DNA from: Sphingomonadales bacterium
GTDB lineage: Bacteria > Pseudomonadota > Alphaproteobacteria > Sphingomonadales > Sphingomonadaceae
Length of the DNA: 64,000 nt
Reading direction: 5' to 3'
NCBI GenBank assembly: GCA_017302615.1
Contig: JAFLDB010000004.1
Span: 1-64,000 of the forward strand
The translations under genes were made by a program, and so were the position numbers. How positions within the stretch are numbered: the stretch's first letter is position 1; every line of letters begins with the position of its first letter. Of the stretch, positions 27,132 through 35,929 are shown one piece after another. The notes under the pieces were generated by a model. That model did no database searches. It saw nothing but the letters and a program-made list of their open reading frames with translations, and was not told where the DNA came from.

Positions 27132-27344
27132 ATGCGCAAGATCATGATCCTCGCGGCAGCCTCGGGCCTGGCTCTGGCCCTGTCTGCCTGCAGCAAGAGC
27201 GAAGAGGCGGCTCCGGCGGAAACCGCCGCCGCAACCGAGGCTGCCCCGGCGGAAAGCGATGCCGTGGCGGCGACTGCCAGTGAAGATGCCGACGAGGCTA
27301 CAGAGGCTGGCGACGATCGCGGCAACACCGGCGACCGCGGTTGA
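27132..27344 (+). CDS. Small Ala/Glu-rich lipoprotein
   Basis: The 70-residue protein starts MRKIMILAAASGLALALSAC, a lipoprotein signal with lipobox ALSAC at residues 16-20. The mature part is short and of low complexity, made of Ala, Glu, Asp and Pro, and ends GDDRGNTGDRG. A GGGGGAG ribosome site lies just upstream. It probably shares a transcript with the TIR gene. Such short acidic lipoproteins are common in sphingomonads, so the link may be positional only. No function can be assigned. Confidence 0.75.
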   Translation: MRKIMILAAASGLALALSACSKSEEAAPAETAAATEAAPAESDAVAATASEDADEATEAGDDRGNTGDRG

Positions 27345-27351
27345 TCGGATC

Positions 27352-27387
27352 CGGACCCGGCCTCAGCGCAGCTTGAGGCCGGGTCCG
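27352..27387. terminator. Stem-loop between convergent lipoprotein and protease genes
   Basis: CGGACCCGGCCTCA (27352-27365) pairs fully with TGAGGCCGGGTCCG (27374-27387) around an 8-base loop, a 14-bp perfect stem. There is no following T-run. It overlaps the stop codon and last codons of the leftward protease gene, so it probably acts on the rightward transcript or protects both 3' ends. Confidence 0.6.
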
Positions 27388-28316
27388 ACCCTGCGCTGGA
27401 TCCACGGCAAGAACGCCGCAATACTGGCGTAGACGCCTGGTTTTCCAGGCTGCGCGCAGCCATCGCCCCAGCTGACAATGCCAACCTGGGTATCGTTGTA
27501 GATCAGCGGCCCGCCGCTATCGCCCTGACAGGAATCGACATCGGGCGCATTGGCGCAAAGCGAGCGGCCGCGCATCCGCCCCAGCCTGCCCGGATAGGCC
27601 TGCTCGCAGGCGGCTTGCTCCCAAACGCTCACCACACCGACCAGCAGGATCGCCGAAACCTCCGCGCCGCGGGTGCGGCCATAGCCATAAACCTGCGCTT
27701 GCGGATAAGGCATCGGCGGCGGCGCGGTACGTGCCAGGGTCATGGTCTGAACCGCGCCGAGCCGAACCGGCTCGATCTGCAACAAGGCGATGTCGGCACC
27801 GCGATCACGCGGATAGTCGGGATGGACCACCTTGCGCAGGACCTTGAAGAAGCGCCCCTGACCGTCGCTCAGCCGGGTCGAGCCCATCCGTACCCGCATC
27901 GGATGATCGGCCAACTTGCCGGTAACGCAATGCGCCGCCGTCAACACCCATTGCGGCGTAATCAAGGTCCCGCCGCACTTGTGCCGGCGCATCCACTCCG
28001 GCTTCACGCGGTATTCTTCCGGAGTATAGTCCGTATACTTGAACGACCACAACGAGACCTGCCAGGGGGCCTGTGCCTGCGCAACGGGATAGGCGGTCGG
28101 CGTGAAGACCGAGCAGATTGGCCCGATCGGCGAAGGAACACAGGCGGGCGGAAGGTTGCCTTCCGCGTCATAGTCGCTTTTGCCCAGTTCGATCGCATCG
28201 TCACGGTCCGCACGGTCAGACCCGGCCTGCCGAATGGGCCGGCTGCTGACGGACTGGGCAAACAGGGCGAGCGTGAGGAAGGCTAAGGTCAGGCTGGCAC
28301 CCTTGGCCCGCCGCAT
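27363..28316 (-). CDS. Secreted trypsin-like (S1) serine protease, copy 2
   Basis: The 317-residue protein has an N-terminal hydrophobic segment (GASLTLAFLTLALFAQSVSS), likely a signal peptide. The catalytic triad is visible: His in WVLTAAHCVTG, Asp in GADIALLQIEP and Ser in DSCQGDSGGPLI, and the C-terminal region VGIVSWGDGCAQPGKPGVYA is typical of chymotrypsin-fold enzymes. An insert before the His motif, WSFKYTDYTPEEYRVKPEW, is shared with the upstream paralogue. An N-terminal pro-region of about 85 residues precedes the domain. It lies three bases downstream of its paralogue and converges on the lipoprotein gene. Confidence 0.9.
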   Translation of the reverse strand: MRRAKGASLTLAFLTLALFAQSVSSRPIRQAGSDRADRDDAIELGKSDYDAEGNLPPACVPSPIGPICSVFTPTAYPVAQAQAPWQVSLWSFKYTDYTPEEYRVKPEWMRRHKCGGTLITPQWVLTAAHCVTGKLADHPMRVRMGSTRLSDGQGRFFKVLRKVVHPDYPRDRGADIALLQIEPVRLGAVQTMTLARTAPPPMPYPQAQVYGYGRTRGAEVSAILLVGVVSVWEQAACEQAYPGRLGRMRGRSLCANAPDVDSCQGDSGGPLIYNDTQVGIVSWGDGCAQPGKPGVYASIAAFLPWIQRRVGPGLKLR

Positions 28317-28319
28317 CGG

Positions 28320-29408
28320 TCAAAGTCCCGCCGGACGTGTGGCCCGACCGGCCCGGCCGCCGGTCACTTTCCAGATCCACGGCAGGTAGCTGGCAACATC
28401 GGCATAGACACCCGGCATCCCGGGCCGGCCGCAGCCTTTGCCCCAACTGACCACCCCGGCCTGCACGGCATTGGCACCGATGCCCAGCATCAGCGGCCCG
28501 CCACTATCCCCCCGACAGGAGTCCGTCCCATCCCCGCTGCCGGCGCAGAGCACGGTGGGGGTAATTCGCGATCCCTCCCGTCCCATCGCATAGGCGCATT
28601 CGGGCCGCGACCAGACCTGGATCGCCCCTTTGAGCAGCAACGCCGAACCATCGGCTGCCCGCGTCTTGCCAAACCCGTAGACCGTGGCCGGCGTTTCCGG
28701 AGCGATTCCGGCCGATCCGTTGACCCCGTTCAATCGCACCGGGCGCACACCGGGCAGGTTGACCGGATCGATCCGCAGCAACGCGATGTCGTTCTGCTTG
28801 TTGACCGGATCGTAGCCGGGATGCACCACCTTCTGCCGCACCGTGAACAGCTTGCCGCTCGGATCGGTCAGGTTAGCCGCGCCGATCCGCACCCGAAACG
28901 GATGGTCGGCAAGATCGCCCGTAACGCAATGCGCCGCGGTCAGGACCCATTGCGGCGCGATCAGCGTGCCGCCACACTTGTGCCGCCGCAGCCACTCCGG
29001 CTTCGCGCGAAACTCCTCTGGCTTGTAGTCGTTGTATTTGAACGACCACAGCGAAACCTGCCACGGCGCCTCGGCAAGGCTGGCGGGGCGGCCGCGTGTG
29101 ACAGAGACGATCCTGCGGCACACCCGCGTGCCGTTCTCAGCTGTGGAGCAACGCAGTCTCGGCAGTTCCGGACTGCCATCGGCGCCCCAATAGGTCTGGA
29201 CAAGATCGGCTTCGGCATCGCGATCGCCAGGGCCTGGCCTTGCGTCCGCAACAGGCTGAGCGTCCGCCGGAACTGACGCCTGATCCTGACTGCCAGCGGA
29301 CTGTCCGGCTTGTTCCGGGCCGGTCTGAGCAGATCCGGCTGTCGCCGCCAGCAGCAAGGCAAGTGCCAAGCCGCCCCTCAGCAAGCCATTGCGCGCGCCT
29401 TGCCGCAT
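28320..29408 (-). CDS. Secreted trypsin-like (S1) serine protease, copy 1
   Basis: This 362-residue paralogue has a signal peptide (GLLRGGLALALLLAATAGSA, cleavage probably after the final Ala). A Gln/Ala/Asp-rich linker follows, and then an S1 domain with His in WVLTAAHCVTG, Asp in QNDIALLRIDP and Ser in DSCRGDSGGPLM. It shares the block PWQVSLWSFKYNDYKPEEF with the downstream copy, so the two arose by tandem duplication and then diverged in their pro-regions. The pair is transcribed leftward, probably as one unit. Substrate and partner are unknown. Confidence 0.9.
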   Translation of the reverse strand: MRQGARNGLLRGGLALALLLAATAGSAQTGPEQAGQSAGSQDQASVPADAQPVADARPGPGDRDAEADLVQTYWGADGSPELPRLRCSTAENGTRVCRRIVSVTRGRPASLAEAPWQVSLWSFKYNDYKPEEFRAKPEWLRRHKCGGTLIAPQWVLTAAHCVTGDLADHPFRVRIGAANLTDPSGKLFTVRQKVVHPGYDPVNKQNDIALLRIDPVNLPGVRPVRLNGVNGSAGIAPETPATVYGFGKTRAADGSALLLKGAIQVWSRPECAYAMGREGSRITPTVLCAGSGDGTDSCRGDSGGPLMLGIGANAVQAGVVSWGKGCGRPGMPGVYADVASYLPWIWKVTGGRAGRATRPAGL

Positions 29409-29569
29409 CGCCTGTCTCCCCAGCGCAGCAACCCATGCGAGAGCGCCGCTTCGTCAAGAACATGACAGAGAACCGAAGCGAAGTCGATTGCCGCGGGGAC
29501 CGGCCGCATTCTGGCTGGCTGAGCCGGCTGACAGGACAGGCCTGCAGCCGATCCCGCCTGCCATGCCGC

Positions 29570-30808
29570 CTAGGGCAATTCTCCAACCGCGACCATGCGG
29601 ATATCGTTGACATTGGTGCGGGTCGGCCCGGTGAAGATCAGGCCTCCGGTCTGCCGGAACAGGGCATAGGTCCGATTCTGCGCAAGGGCCGCTTCGCACT
29701 GGTCGGACGCGGCGCGGGTGGCCGCATCGAAATAGCCGCCGGCATTGTCTGCGCTGCCGTCGATCCCGTCACTGTCCCCGGCCAGCGCGGCGACCGGCGC
29801 TGCGGGCGGAAGGGCTGCCATCAGTCCGGCAAGGTATTCGAGGTTGGGTCCGCCCGCGCCATCTTCGGCCCGGACGCGAACGGTCAGTTCGCCGCCGGAC
29901 AACAGCAGGTGCCGGCCGGGGCGCGCCGCATAGTCCATCGCCAGGACCGCGTGGGCGCGGCCGGTTTCGGCGGCATCGCCTTCAAGTTGCGGGTCCACCA
30001 TGACCACGTTCCAGCCGGCCTTTGTTGCGGCTGCCGTCACCGCATCGAGCGCGGTCAGGCCATTGGCGACAAGGTGGACCGGATGGACCGGCACCGGTCC
30101 GCACTCACCGCTGCGGATCAGGTTTTCCAGCCGCGGATCGACCGGCCAGCCGGTGCGGCGCAGGATGGCAAGAGCCGCTTCGGGTTCAAAGCTGGCGGGA
30201 ATGGTCGGGCCGGAGGCAATGGCGGCGGGATCGTCTCCGGCCACGTCGGAAAGCAGGAAGCTGTGCATGTCGGCAACAGCGGCACCGGCCGCTGCCGCCA
30301 GGCGGCCGCCCTTGACCCCGGAAAGATGGCGCCGAACCAGGTTGATTTCCGCAATCGGCGCGCCGGAGTGGACCAGGTGACCGGTAATGCCGGCTTTCTC
30401 TTCCAGCGAGAGGCCCGGCAGGGGATCGCACAACAGGGCCGATCCACCGCCGGAAACGAGGAAGATCACCCGGTCTCCGGCGCGGGCCGAGGCCGCCAGT
30501 TCGCGGATCCGGCGGCCGGCTTCGCGGCTGGCCGCATCGGGTACGGGGTGGCTGGCCTCAATCACTTCGATGCCGCCGGTCGGAGCCCTCGGCCCGTGCC
30601 CAATGCGGGTGACGACACACCCCTCGATGTCACCCGGCAGTATCTTCGCTGCCACTTCGGCCATAGCTGCGGCCGCCTTGCCGCACCCCAGCACCAGCGT
30701 GCGGCCCTGCGGCGTTCCGGTCGGCAGCAGCCCGGCCAGCACAGCCGGCGCGCTCGCCGCCTCGACCCCGGCCATGAAGAAACCCAACAGTTCGTCGCGC
30801 AATGACAT
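29570..30808 (-). CDS. Glycerate 2-kinase (MOFRL family)
   Basis: The 412-residue protein carries the two domains of class II glycerate kinases. The N-terminal part has TLVLGCGKAAAAMAEVA and FLVSGGGSALLCDP. The C-terminal MOFRL part has HLLLSGGELTVRV and ALAGDSDGIDGSADNAGGY. The enzyme phosphorylates D-glycerate to 2-phosphoglycerate and feeds lower glycolysis. I chose the ATG at 30808 (MSLRDELLGFF); an ATG three codons upstream is possible. It lies 70 bases downstream of the LacI gene on the same strand and may be in its transcript, which would place it in sugar metabolism. Confidence 0.9.
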   Translation of the reverse strand: MSLRDELLGFFMAGVEAASAPAVLAGLLPTGTPQGRTLVLGCGKAAAAMAEVAAKILPGDIEGCVVTRIGHGPRAPTGGIEVIEASHPVPDAASREAGRRIRELAASARAGDRVIFLVSGGGSALLCDPLPGLSLEEKAGITGHLVHSGAPIAEINLVRRHLSGVKGGRLAAAAGAAVADMHSFLLSDVAGDDPAAIASGPTIPASFEPEAALAILRRTGWPVDPRLENLIRSGECGPVPVHPVHLVANGLTALDAVTAAATKAGWNVVMVDPQLEGDAAETGRAHAVLAMDYAARPGRHLLLSGGELTVRVRAEDGAGGPNLEYLAGLMAALPPAAPVAALAGDSDGIDGSADNAGGYFDAATRAASDQCEAALAQNRTYALFRQTGGLIFTGPTRTNVNDIRMVAVGELP

Positions 30809-30878
30809 GGCCGGCATTCTCCCGGATCAATCGAGGCGCGGCCACTGGCTGGAACGGCAGCAGGCCCGCCGCACCGGA

Positions 30879-31907
30879 TCAGGCCGTATCGCGCAGGATC
30901 AGGCGCGGCGGCAGGACCAGGCTTTCGGTTTCCTCCCCGGCCAGCCGGCGCAGCAGCAGATCGACCATGGCCTTCGCCCCGCCGAGGATGTCCTGCCGGA
31001 TCGTGGTCAGTGCCGGGACGGTCTGCGCGGCAATCGGCAGATCGTCGAACCCGATCAGCCGGACCTGATCCGGCACCCGGATGCCGCGCTTGCCCAGTTC
31101 CCGCAGGGCGTACACGGCAATGGCATCCGATGCCGCAAAAATGGCATCGAAATCCTGGCCCCGGACGGCGACATGGTCGGCCACTTCGGCGGCGCTGCTG
31201 TCGGGAGCAAGATGGGTCGGCAGGACTTCCACCGTCGCACCCAGCCGGGCGGCGACCTCGGCCGCGCCGGCATGGCGGGCGGCAAATTCGATGGCGGCGG
31301 TATCGCCCAGGAAGGCGATCCGGCGGGCGCCGCCGGCAATCAGCCGCTCGGCCGCCAGCTTGCCGCCCAGCCGGTTGTCGGTCCCGACCACGCAATGCCG
31401 CTGGCCTTCCTGGTGGTTGCCCCAGACCACCATCGGCAGATAGCCGTCGGCCGCCTCCTCGATCCGCTCGAACTGGTCGGACTGGCCGATCACCAGCACG
31501 CCATCGACCATTCCCGAGCCAATGAAGCGGTCCAGCCAGTCCTTGTCGCGATCCGGGATGACCCGGCGCAGCATCAGGTCGTAACCCTTCTCGGTCAGTT
31601 CGTCGGCCAGAAAGCCCAGCAGGGTCATGAAGAAGGTATCGGAGATCTGCTGGCGGCGATCATGCCCCAGCGGAATCACCACCCCGATCACCCCGGTCTT
31701 TTGCCGCCGCAGCCGGCTGGCCATCTGGTTCAGGCGAAAGCCGTGCTCACGCGCGAGGGCCTGGATTCGCTCCCGCGTCTGGTCGTTGACCAGGCTGTTG
31801 CCAGCCAGCGCGCGCGATACGGTTCCGGCTGAAACCCCGGCCAGCCGCGCCAGGTCGGTAATGGTGCGGACCGGCGCGGCCGGGGCATTCTCCTCGTCTG
31901 CTGCCAT
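30879..31907 (-). CDS. LacI-family transcriptional regulator (sucrose locus)
   Basis: The 342-residue protein has the LacI helix-turn-helix near the N-terminus (TITDLARLAGVSAGTVSRAL), the hinge region and a periplasmic-binding-like sensor domain (GVIGVVIPL through LIGFDDLPIAAQTVPALTTI). I chose the ATG at 31907, one base beyond the MFS stop, so the two genes are tightly coupled. Its targets are probably the two palindromes at 33305-33344 between the permease and receptor genes. The sugar effector is likely sucrose or a product of it, judged by the enzymes nearby. Confidence 0.92.
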   Translation of the reverse strand: MAADEENAPAAPVRTITDLARLAGVSAGTVSRALAGNSLVNDQTRERIQALAREHGFRLNQMASRLRRQKTGVIGVVIPLGHDRRQQISDTFFMTLLGFLADELTEKGYDLMLRRVIPDRDKDWLDRFIGSGMVDGVLVIGQSDQFERIEEAADGYLPMVVWGNHQEGQRHCVVGTDNRLGGKLAAERLIAGGARRIAFLGDTAAIEFAARHAGAAEVAARLGATVEVLPTHLAPDSSAAEVADHVAVRGQDFDAIFAASDAIAVYALRELGKRGIRVPDQVRLIGFDDLPIAAQTVPALTTIRQDILGGAKAMVDLLLRRLAGEETESLVLPPRLILRDTA

Positions 31908-31908
31908 A

Positions 31909-33234
31909 TCAGGCCGCAGCCCCGGTGCCACGGCGGTGCCCAGCATTGACGAACAGGGTCGCCACCGCGCCCAGCAGCATCAGCGCCCCGGCCAGCAGCA
32001 GCACGTTGCGGGGATCCCCGCCCAGCAGCGGGTGGTACATCAGCGGCATGGTCAGAGTCTGGATCAGCATCGGAATCACGATGAACAGGTTAAAGATGCC
32101 CATGTAAATGCCGTTTCGTTCCGGCGGGATCGAATCTGCCAACATGACATAGGTATTGCCCATCATGCCGGCCCAGCCAATCCCGATCCCCAGCATCAGC
32201 GCAAACAGCCCCGCGCTGGTCTCAACCCCCGGAATCATCAGCATCGCCGCGCCCGAGGCGGCCAGGCATCCGGCATGAACCAGTCGTGCGCCAAGCCGCC
32301 GGACCAGCGGGATCAGCGCCAGCGCCCCGGCAAAGGCGATGAAATTGTACAGTGCACCGGCCTGCTGGGTGGTCAGGGTCGCATCGCGGAAGGCGGCGCT
32401 GGATGGATCTGCGGTATCGAACAGCGACCGCCCCACCGCGAAAGTGATGAACTGCCAATAGGCGAACATCGCATACCACTGACACAGCATCGCCGCAGCC
32501 AGCTGCCGCATCGGCCGGGGCATCTCGAGGATCGCGTCGCCGATCTCTCCCAGCGTGCCGCGCAGGGTCAGAGGCTTGCGCTCCAGCTCGGCCTGCTCGG
32601 CCGGGCTCAGCGGCAGTTCGGGCACCCTCCAGACCGACCAGACAATGGTCGAGATCGACAGGATCGCGCCGATGATGAAGGCGATCTTGACGATCACCGG
32701 AATGCCGTTGGCATCCAGCACATCCTTGGCCACAAAGGCCGTCAGCAGAGTTGGTGCAAGGTAGGACAGGGTCTGGGCAAGCCCGGTGAAGGCACTCTGG
32801 GTCAGGAACCCGGCAGAGCGCTGGTCCGGCTCAAGCCGGTCGGCAACAAAGGCGCGATAGGGTTCCATCGTGATGTTGTTGCCGGCATCGAGGATCCACA
32901 ACAGCGAAGCCGCCATCCACAGCGCGCTGGAATAGGGCATCAGGAACAGGCACAGCGAACAGATCACCGCCCCGATCAGGAAATAGGGCGTGCGGCGCCC
33001 GAAGCGGGAATTTGTCCGGTCGCTCATCGCCCCGACAATCGGCTGGACCAGCAGACCGGTCATCGGTCCGGCCAGCCACAGCAGCGGCATCGTCGCCTCG
33101 TCCGCGCCAAGGAAGCCATAGATCGGCCCCATGTTGGCCTGCTGCAGTCCGAAGCTGAACTGCAGGCCGAAGAAGCCGATGTTCATTTCCACGATTCGCA
33201 GCAGCGAAAGCCGCGGCTTTGCAGGGGCTTGCAT
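31909..33234 (-). CDS. MFS sugar transporter, sucrose/GPH-like
   Basis: This 441-residue protein has twelve predicted spans. The start ([20 protein letters not shown]), the [30 protein letters not shown] segment and [19 protein letters not shown] match the sugar:cation symporter type used for sucrose and maltose in xanthomonads and Caulobacter. It should carry the disaccharide across the inner membrane after the TonB-dependent receptor brings it through the outer membrane. It is transcribed leftward together with the LacI gene, divergent from the receptor. Confidence 0.88.
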   Translation of the reverse strand: MQAPAKPRLSLLRIVEMNIGFFGLQFSFGLQQANMGPIYGFLGADEATMPLLWLAGPMTGLLVQPIVGAMSDRTNSRFGRRTPYFLIGAVICSLCLFLMPYSSALWMAASLLWILDAGNNITMEPYRAFVADRLEPDQRSAGFLTQSAFTGLAQTLSYLAPTLLTAFVAKDVLDANGIPVIVKIAFIIGAILSISTIVWSVWRVPELPLSPAEQAELERKPLTLRGTLGEIGDAILEMPRPMRQLAAAMLCQWYAMFAYWQFITFAVGRSLFDTADPSSAAFRDATLTTQQAGALYNFIAFAGALALIPLVRRLGARLVHAGCLAASGAAMLMIPGVETSAGLFALMLGIGIGWAGMMGNTYVMLADSIPPERNGIYMGIFNLFIVIPMLIQTLTMPLMYHPLLGGDPRNVLLLAGALMLLGAVATLFVNAGHRRGTGAAA

Positions 33235-33304
33235 GATCCTCTTGCTCCTCTCCCGGCCGCACTATGGCAGCTCTTATGACAGATGTGGCACACAAAGGGA
33301 GAGG

Positions 33305-33320
33305 TTGCAAACGATTGCAA
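33305..33320. promoter_or_regulatory. LacI-type operator 1
   Basis: TTGCAAACGATTGCAA is a near-perfect palindrome around a central CG, the usual LacI-family form. It lies between the divergent MFS and TonB-receptor genes, 71 bases upstream of the MFS start. Confidence 0.8.
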
Positions 33321-33328
33321 GATTCCTG

Positions 33329-33344
33329 TTGCAAACGTTTTAAA
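33329..33344. promoter_or_regulatory. LacI-type operator 2
   Basis: TTGCAAACGTTTTAAA shares the left half TTGCAAACG with operator 1 and keeps the central CG, with two mismatches in the right half. The two centres are 24 bases apart, about two helical turns, which permits cooperative binding. Confidence 0.75.
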
Positions 33345-33392
33345 AGAGAATATCAAGCCACCACGGACTCGGTCCGAGGAGAGGAGTACATC

Positions 33393-35837
33393 ATGAGGTT
33401 TCGTCAGGTTCTGACGCTGGGCGTCGCAATTTCCGCGCTGGCTTCGCCGGCCTACGCGCAAGAGGCCGATTCGGCCGCCACCGATGATTCGCTGGGTCTG
33501 GACGAGATCGTCGTCACGGCTACTCCGCGTGCCGCCAACCGCCTGGAAACGTCGGTTTCGGTCAGTTCGCTGGACGATCAGGCCGTTGCCGATGCCGCGC
33601 CGCGCACTACTGCGGAAATCTTCCGCCAGATCCCGGGCATCCGTTCCGAATCGACCGGCGGTGACGGCAATGCCAACATTGCCGTGCGCGGTCTGCCGGT
33701 TGCCTCGGGCGGCGCCAAGTTCCTGCAGCTGCAGGAAGACGGCCTGCCGGTGATGCAGTTCGGCGATATCGCTTTCGGCAACGCCGACATCTTCCTGCGC
33801 GCCGACCAGACCGTCCGCACGATCCAGGCGGTTCGCGGGGGTTCGGCCTCGACCCTGGCATCCAACGCGCCGGGCGGGGTGATCAACTTCGTTTCCAAGG
33901 ACGGCAGCCAGGAAGGCGGCACGATCATGGCCACGCTGGGCGTGGACTATGAGGATTACCGCATCGACTTCAACTATGGCGCCAAGATCGGCGAGAACAC
34001 CCGCTTCAACATCGGCGGCTTCTGGCGCGAGGGCGAAGGTCCGCGCCGGGCCGGCTACAACGGCAACAGCGGCTACCAGATCAAGGCCAACCTGACCCAG
34101 GAATTCGACGGTGGCTATGTCCGGCTCTATGCCAAGCACCTGAACGACCGCGCGATCGGCTATCTGCCGATGCCGATGCTGGTCACCGGCAGCAACGGCG
34201 ATCCCAGCTACCAGTCGATCCCGGGCTTCGACATCCTGAGCGACACGCCGCATTCCGCCCTGTTCACCTCGGCCTTCGGCCTTGACGGCCAGAACAACCG
34301 CCGCACCACCGACATCCGCGACGGGATGCACCCGGTGGTCACCACGCTGGGCTTCGAAGCGGTGTTCGACCTTGGCAACGACGTGAAGCTGGAAGAGCGG
34401 TTCCGCTGGTCGTCGGTTTCGGGCCGGTTCGTCTCGCCCTTCCCGGCCGAAGTCGGCAATGCCGCCGCGATCGGCAATTCGGTGGGCGAACTGCTCACCG
34501 GCACCGCCGGCAGCTACAATCTGGTCTATGCCAATGGCCCGCGTGCCGGACAGGCGTTCAACAACCCCAACGGGCTGCTGATGCGGACCCACCTGTTCAA
34601 CGTCGACATCAACGATTTCGGCGGCTTCACCAACGACCTGAAGCTGAGCAAGAGCTTCGGTTCGGCGACGCTGACCGCCGGCTTCTACAAGGCCCGCCAG
34701 AACATCGACATGGACTGGATCTGGGACAGCTTCCTGATGGAAGTGAAGGGTGACAACGCGGCCCTGGTCGACGTGGTCAATCCGGTCGGCGGTGCGGTCC
34801 TGACTCGCGGCGGACTCTATGCCTACGGGGTGCCGTTCTGGGGCAACTGCTGCCAGCGCAGCTATGACGTCAGCTATGACATCACCGCTCCATACGTGGC
34901 GCTCGGTTTTGAAAGCGGCCCGCTGTCGATCGATGCCAGCCTGCGCTGGGACAATGTCTCGGCCCGCGGCAGCTATGCCGGCACGCTTCAGGCCGCCAAC
35001 TTCGATGTCGATGGCAACGGCTCGATCCAGCCGGTCGAACGTAGCGTTTCGCTGATCGGCAACGGCACGCCCAGCCCGGTCAACTATGACGTCAACTACG
35101 TCTCGTGGTCGATCGGTGCCAACTACCGCCTGTCGGACGATGCCGCGGTGTTCGGCCGCGCCAGCCGCGGCGGCCGCGCCAATGCCGATCGCCTGCTGTT
35201 CGGCGTGGTCCTGCCCGACGGATCGGTCCGCAAGGAAGACGCGGTCGACTATGTCGAACAGTACGAACTGGGCGTGAAGTATCGCAGCGGCGGGTTCGGC
35301 CTGTTCGTGACCGGGTTCTATGCCAAGACCCAGGAACAGAACTACGAAGCCACCACCCAGCGCTTCTTCGACCGCGATTACCGCGCGGTTGGCGTGGAAC
35401 TGGAAGCGGCCTACCGTTCGGGCATCTTCGATCTGCGCGCCGGGGCGACCTGGACCGATGCGGAAATCGCCAAGGACGCGATCACCCCCGCCAACGAAGG
35501 CAACACCCCGCGCCGTCAGGCCAACCTGATCTATCAGGTCACCCCGGCGCTGGACTTCGGCAAGGCCCGGGTCGGCTTCAACGTGGTCGGCACCACCAAG
35601 GCCTATGCCCAGGACAACAACCAGCTGATCTTCCCGGGCTACACCCAGGTCAATGCCTTCGTGAACTTCCGCCCGGTGGAAAATGTCGAACTGTCGCTGA
35701 ACGCCAACAACCTGTTCAATGTCACCGGCATCACCGAAGCGGAAGAAGGCTCGATCGTGACCGGGGCCAACAACTACCTGCGCGCCCGTTCGATCAACGG
35801 ACGGACCATCTCGGCTTCGATCCGGTTCGATTTCTGA
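33393..35837 (+). CDS. TonB-dependent outer-membrane receptor (sucrose locus)
   Basis: The 814-residue protein has a signal peptide (VLTLGVAISALASPAYA, cleavage before QEADS), a TonB-box-like start (LDEIVVTATPRAANRLETSV), a plug domain with IFRQIPGIRSES and NIAVRGLPV, and a long beta barrel ending in SASIRFDF with the terminal Phe. It should import a sugar or oligosaccharide using TonB energy. GAGGAG precedes the ATG at 33393. LacI-type operators lie upstream, and a strong terminator follows the gene, so much of the transcription probably ends before the GH68 gene. Confidence 0.95.
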   Translation: MRFRQVLTLGVAISALASPAYAQEADSAATDDSLGLDEIVVTATPRAANRLETSVSVSSLDDQAVADAAPRTTAEIFRQIPGIRSESTGGDGNANIAVRGLPVASGGAKFLQLQEDGLPVMQFGDIAFGNADIFLRADQTVRTIQAVRGGSASTLASNAPGGVINFVSKDGSQEGGTIMATLGVDYEDYRIDFNYGAKIGENTRFNIGGFWREGEGPRRAGYNGNSGYQIKANLTQEFDGGYVRLYAKHLNDRAIGYLPMPMLVTGSNGDPSYQSIPGFDILSDTPHSALFTSAFGLDGQNNRRTTDIRDGMHPVVTTLGFEAVFDLGNDVKLEERFRWSSVSGRFVSPFPAEVGNAAAIGNSVGELLTGTAGSYNLVYANGPRAGQAFNNPNGLLMRTHLFNVDINDFGGFTNDLKLSKSFGSATLTAGFYKARQNIDMDWIWDSFLMEVKGDNAALVDVVNPVGGAVLTRGGLYAYGVPFWGNCCQRSYDVSYDITAPYVALGFESGPLSIDASLRWDNVSARGSYAGTLQAANFDVDGNGSIQPVERSVSLIGNGTPSPVNYDVNYVSWSIGANYRLSDDAAVFGRASRGGRANADRLLFGVVLPDGSVRKEDAVDYVEQYELGVKYRSGGFGLFVTGFYAKTQEQNYEATTQRFFDRDYRAVGVELEAAYRSGIFDLRAGATWTDAEIAKDAITPANEGNTPRRQANLIYQVTPALDFGKARVGFNVVGTTKAYAQDNNQLIFPGYTQVNAFVNFRPVENVELSLNANNLFNVTGITEAEEGSIVTGANNYLRARSINGRTISASIRFDF

Positions 35838-35853
35838 TCCGGATCGCAAGACC

Positions 35854-35894
35854 GGAGCCGGCCCCAACCTCCCTGGGGCCGGCTCCACCCTTTT
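35854..35894 (+). terminator. Rho-independent terminator after the receptor gene
   Basis: GGAGCCGGCCCC (35854-35865) pairs perfectly with GGGGCCGGCTCC (35875-35886) around a 9-base loop, followed by ACCCTTTT. This 12-bp GC-rich stem lies 16 bases after the receptor stop. It may lower, rather than block, read-through into the GH68 gene. Confidence 0.85.
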
Positions 35895-35929
35895 CTACAC
35901 TCCTTTCAAGCGGACGCTCCGGAAACGCC

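Noticed and set aside
33183..35888. 901-codon minus-strand frame opposite the TonB-dependent receptor
   Set aside because: The plus-strand receptor has a signal peptide, plug and terminal Phe, and the antisense frame has none of the marks of a real protein.
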